Assembly (NCBI GenBank): GCA_000434475.1
Contig: FR879514.1
Coordinates: 1 to 43,446, forward strand
Direction: 5' to 3'
Length of the DNA stretch: 43,446 bases
From: Dialister sp. CAG:486
Lineage (GTDB): Bacteria; Bacillota; Negativicutes; Veillonellales; Dialisteraceae
Shown piece by piece: positions 41,956 through 43,446 of the stretch (the stretch's first letter is position 1; every line of letters begins with the position of its first letter). Made by a program: the position numbers and the translations under genes. Under the pieces are notes generated by a model, which did not search any database, had not been told where the DNA came from, and saw only the letters and a program-made list of their open reading frames with translations.

Positions 41956-42382
41956 AAGGATTGCGAGTGACTGGGGATTCGTGGCTAGGGATTAGGTATT
42001 AGGAGCTTCGAGTGGCTAGTGACTTGTGACTGGAAGATACCAGACTCTCTCATATCGTCATTTCGAGCGAAGCGAGAAATCTTTCTTGCAGTCCGATAAA
42101 CGATGCATGTGTGAAAGTAGGGATTCGGGACTAGTGACTAGTCACCAGTGGCTTAAATGCGACTTTCGGGCATCGCCCCATTTATACATCGCGGCGCTTA
42201 GATCCTTCGACTCAGTTCTCCTGTTTCAGATAAGCCATTTTTTAACATACGACGTTTTTCTCCGCTCAGGATGACGAAATGCGCCGCACCACCATTTCGC
42301 ATTTCTCATTTCTAATTTTTCATTCATGCGAGACTTTCATCCAAAATCAAGGGGCAGCACACCCACGGGGCTGACCCTCCCC
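41956..42382. repeat. Composite intergenic repeat between the GT2 and GtrA-like genes
   Basis: No gene is seen. In order: a heptad-type array (about 41965-42032), the spacer CCAGACTCTCTCATATCG, the hairpin core (42057-42081), the spacer CCGATAAACGATGCATGTG, the boundary GAAAGTAGGGATTC, a short second array (42130-42152), the ~105-bp CTTCGACTCAG... module (42191-42294), and the CATTTCTCATTTCTAATTT module (42297-42325). Confidence 0.75.
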
Positions 42383-43318
42383 CTATTTCATTAACATCCG
42401 AATCATATTCATCTGGATCTCCAGATTCTTTCTGGCATTCTTGACCTCGGTATCCAGCACAAGACCGATGCCTGTGGAAATCACGGCGGCCACCATGAAG
42501 AAACCGGAGGTCACGAGCGTCGGCATCTTGGGGACAAGGCCCGTTGCGAGATACTCATGAAAAACAGGAAGAAAGAGCGAGAGAGAAATGAGTGTGAGGA
42601 CGAGTGCCGCCGCCAAAAAGAACCGCAATGGGCGATAATCTTTGTAGAGCATGAAAATCGTTTTCAGCACCCGCGCCCCATCACGGAAGGTATGGAGCTT
42701 GCTGACACTTCCCGCCGGACGGTCGCGATAGGATACCGGCACCTGCATGAGAAGCAGATTCTTATCCAGCGCGTGGATCGTCATTTCCGTCTCGATCTCA
42801 AACCCTTCTGACAGGATCGGAAACGTTTTCACAAATAGGGGAGAAAAAGCCCGATAGCCCGTCATGACGTCTCGGATCTCCTCCCGTCCCCTGCCCCAGA
42901 AAAGATTGATGACCCGGCGGACGAGCACATTGCCGGAATTATGAAAAGGCCGCTTGTTCTCTTCAAAGTACGTCGACGAGAGCCTGTCACCGATCACCAT
43001 GTCGGCTCTCCCCGAGAGCACAAGCTCCGCCATCTCCCGCGCCGCTTCGGCCGGGTAGGTGTCATCCCCGTCCGTCATCACGTAACAGTCCGCATCGATA
43101 TCACGGAACATGGAGCGGATCACATTTCCCTTCCCCTGCCAGTACTCATGGACAACGATCGCCCCCGCACGCTTTGCGATTTCCGCCGTGCCATCTGTTG
43201 AATTGTTGTCATAGACATAGATATCCGCCTCCGGGAGTACCGCGCGGAAATCTGTCACCACCTTCTCAATGGTCAGGGCTTCATTCCAGCAGGGAATGAG
43301 AACAGCGATACGGGGCAT
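42383..43318 (-). CDS. GT2 family glycosyltransferase with C-terminal membrane anchor
   Basis: Predicted to transfer a sugar from a nucleotide donor to polyprenyl phosphate, like dolichol-phosphate mannose synthase or bactoprenyl glucosyltransferase. The 311-aa protein opens with IAVLIPCWNEALTIEKVV, has the nucleotide-sugar metal motif DGDD at 83-86, and continues with the FEIETEMTIHAL and VSYRDRPAGSVSKL blocks of this group. Two hydrophobic segments (about 231-254 and 267-288) anchor it to the membrane. GGAG precedes the ATG at 43318. The next gene downstream on the strand is GtrA-like, a common functional partner. Donor sugar unknown. Confidence 0.92.
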   Translation of the reverse strand: MPRIAVLIPCWNEALTIEKVVTDFRAVLPEADIYVYDNNSTDGTAEIAKRAGAIVVHEYWQGKGNVIRSMFRDIDADCYVMTDGDDTYPAEAAREMAELVLSGRADMVIGDRLSSTYFEENKRPFHNSGNVLVRRVINLFWGRGREEIRDVMTGYRAFSPLFVKTFPILSEGFEIETEMTIHALDKNLLLMQVPVSYRDRPAGSVSKLHTFRDGARVLKTIFMLYKDYRPLRFFLAAALVLTLISLSLFLPVFHEYLATGLVPKMPTLVTSGFFMVAAVISTGIGLVLDTEVKNARKNLEIQMNMIRMLMK

Positions 43319-43446
43319 AGGAACTCCTTCTTGATAAAAAATGTGAAATCAGAAACAGCGGTTGTCTGATACCCGCCAGAGTCGGGGTTCAGGGTTAGCC
43401 CGTGGGGCGGGGGTGCCCATGGATTGCGGATGAAAGCTTTGCTCGA
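43319..43446. repeat. Window-edge intergenic repeat
   Basis: No gene is seen. It holds the GGTTCAGGGTTAGCCCGTGG word (43387-43406) and a GAAAGC... stretch, as at 31055-31110 and 36545-36600. No clear promoter for the GT2 gene was found. Confidence 0.5.

Overview
The window reads as chromosomal DNA of a low-redundancy, moderately GC-rich Firmicute. AGGAGG-type ribosome binding sites, a T-box leader on pheST, a BirA-type bioY operator, a class 1B PyrD/PyrK pair and the dprA-topA-trmFO gene order all point there. A TRAP-TAXI transporter with DUF1850 and the general gene mix make a Negativicutes host (Veillonella/Dialister/Megasphaera side) my best guess, but the genus is not proven by the sequence. 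All supported protein genes except one (a SpeD-like gene at 24800-25294) lie on the minus strand, so operons are read from high to low coordinates.

Layout. 1-5.8 kb: accessory block with a solo beta-class N6-adenine DNA methyltransferase, an unrecognised 473-aa protein, the small DUF1659 and DUF2922 proteins, and a small sigma-70-family factor; a ~108-bp inverted repeat brackets 1-4806. 5.9-7.2 kb: a candidate structured RNA and a macrodomain gene flanked by copies of a small inverted-repeat element. 8.2-16.5 kb: a tightly overlapping pyrimidine operon pyrB-pyrC-carA-carB-pyrK-pyrD with its own promoter. 16.6-18.3 kb: a solo OLD-family nuclease. 18.4-22.3 kb: TAXI binding protein, DUF1850 and fused TRAP permease. 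22.5-24.0 kb: an HNH-type protein translationally coupled to dCTP deaminase. 24.8-25.3 kb: a SpeD homologue that has lost the pyruvoyl-forming serine. 25.5-29.3 kb: T-box-controlled pheST. 29.7-37.3 kb: yraN, comM, dprA, topA, trmFO (DNA uptake/recombination, topology, tRNA m5U54). 37.5-41.4 kb: a BirA-controlled operon bioY - MaoC-like - thiolase-like - AMP-forming acyl ligase. 41.5-43.3 kb: GtrA-like membrane protein and a GT2 polyprenyl-phosphate sugar transferase.

The most unusual material is between genes. Nearly every intergenic space longer than 300 bp is built from the same re-used modules: a hairpin core (CGTCATTTCGAGCGAAGCGA...), conserved spacers, and CTAG-rich arrays of degenerate 7-8 bp units whose copy number differs between otherwise near-identical loci. 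A second family has 21-bp terminal inverted repeats and looks like a MITE, with short palindromic solo derivatives. The leads I would follow first are the BirA-controlled acyl operon, the heptad-array repeats, the inactive-looking SpeD, the mosaic methyltransferase and the structured RNA at 6067-6253. No rRNA, tRNA, CRISPR array, transposase or prophage was seen.
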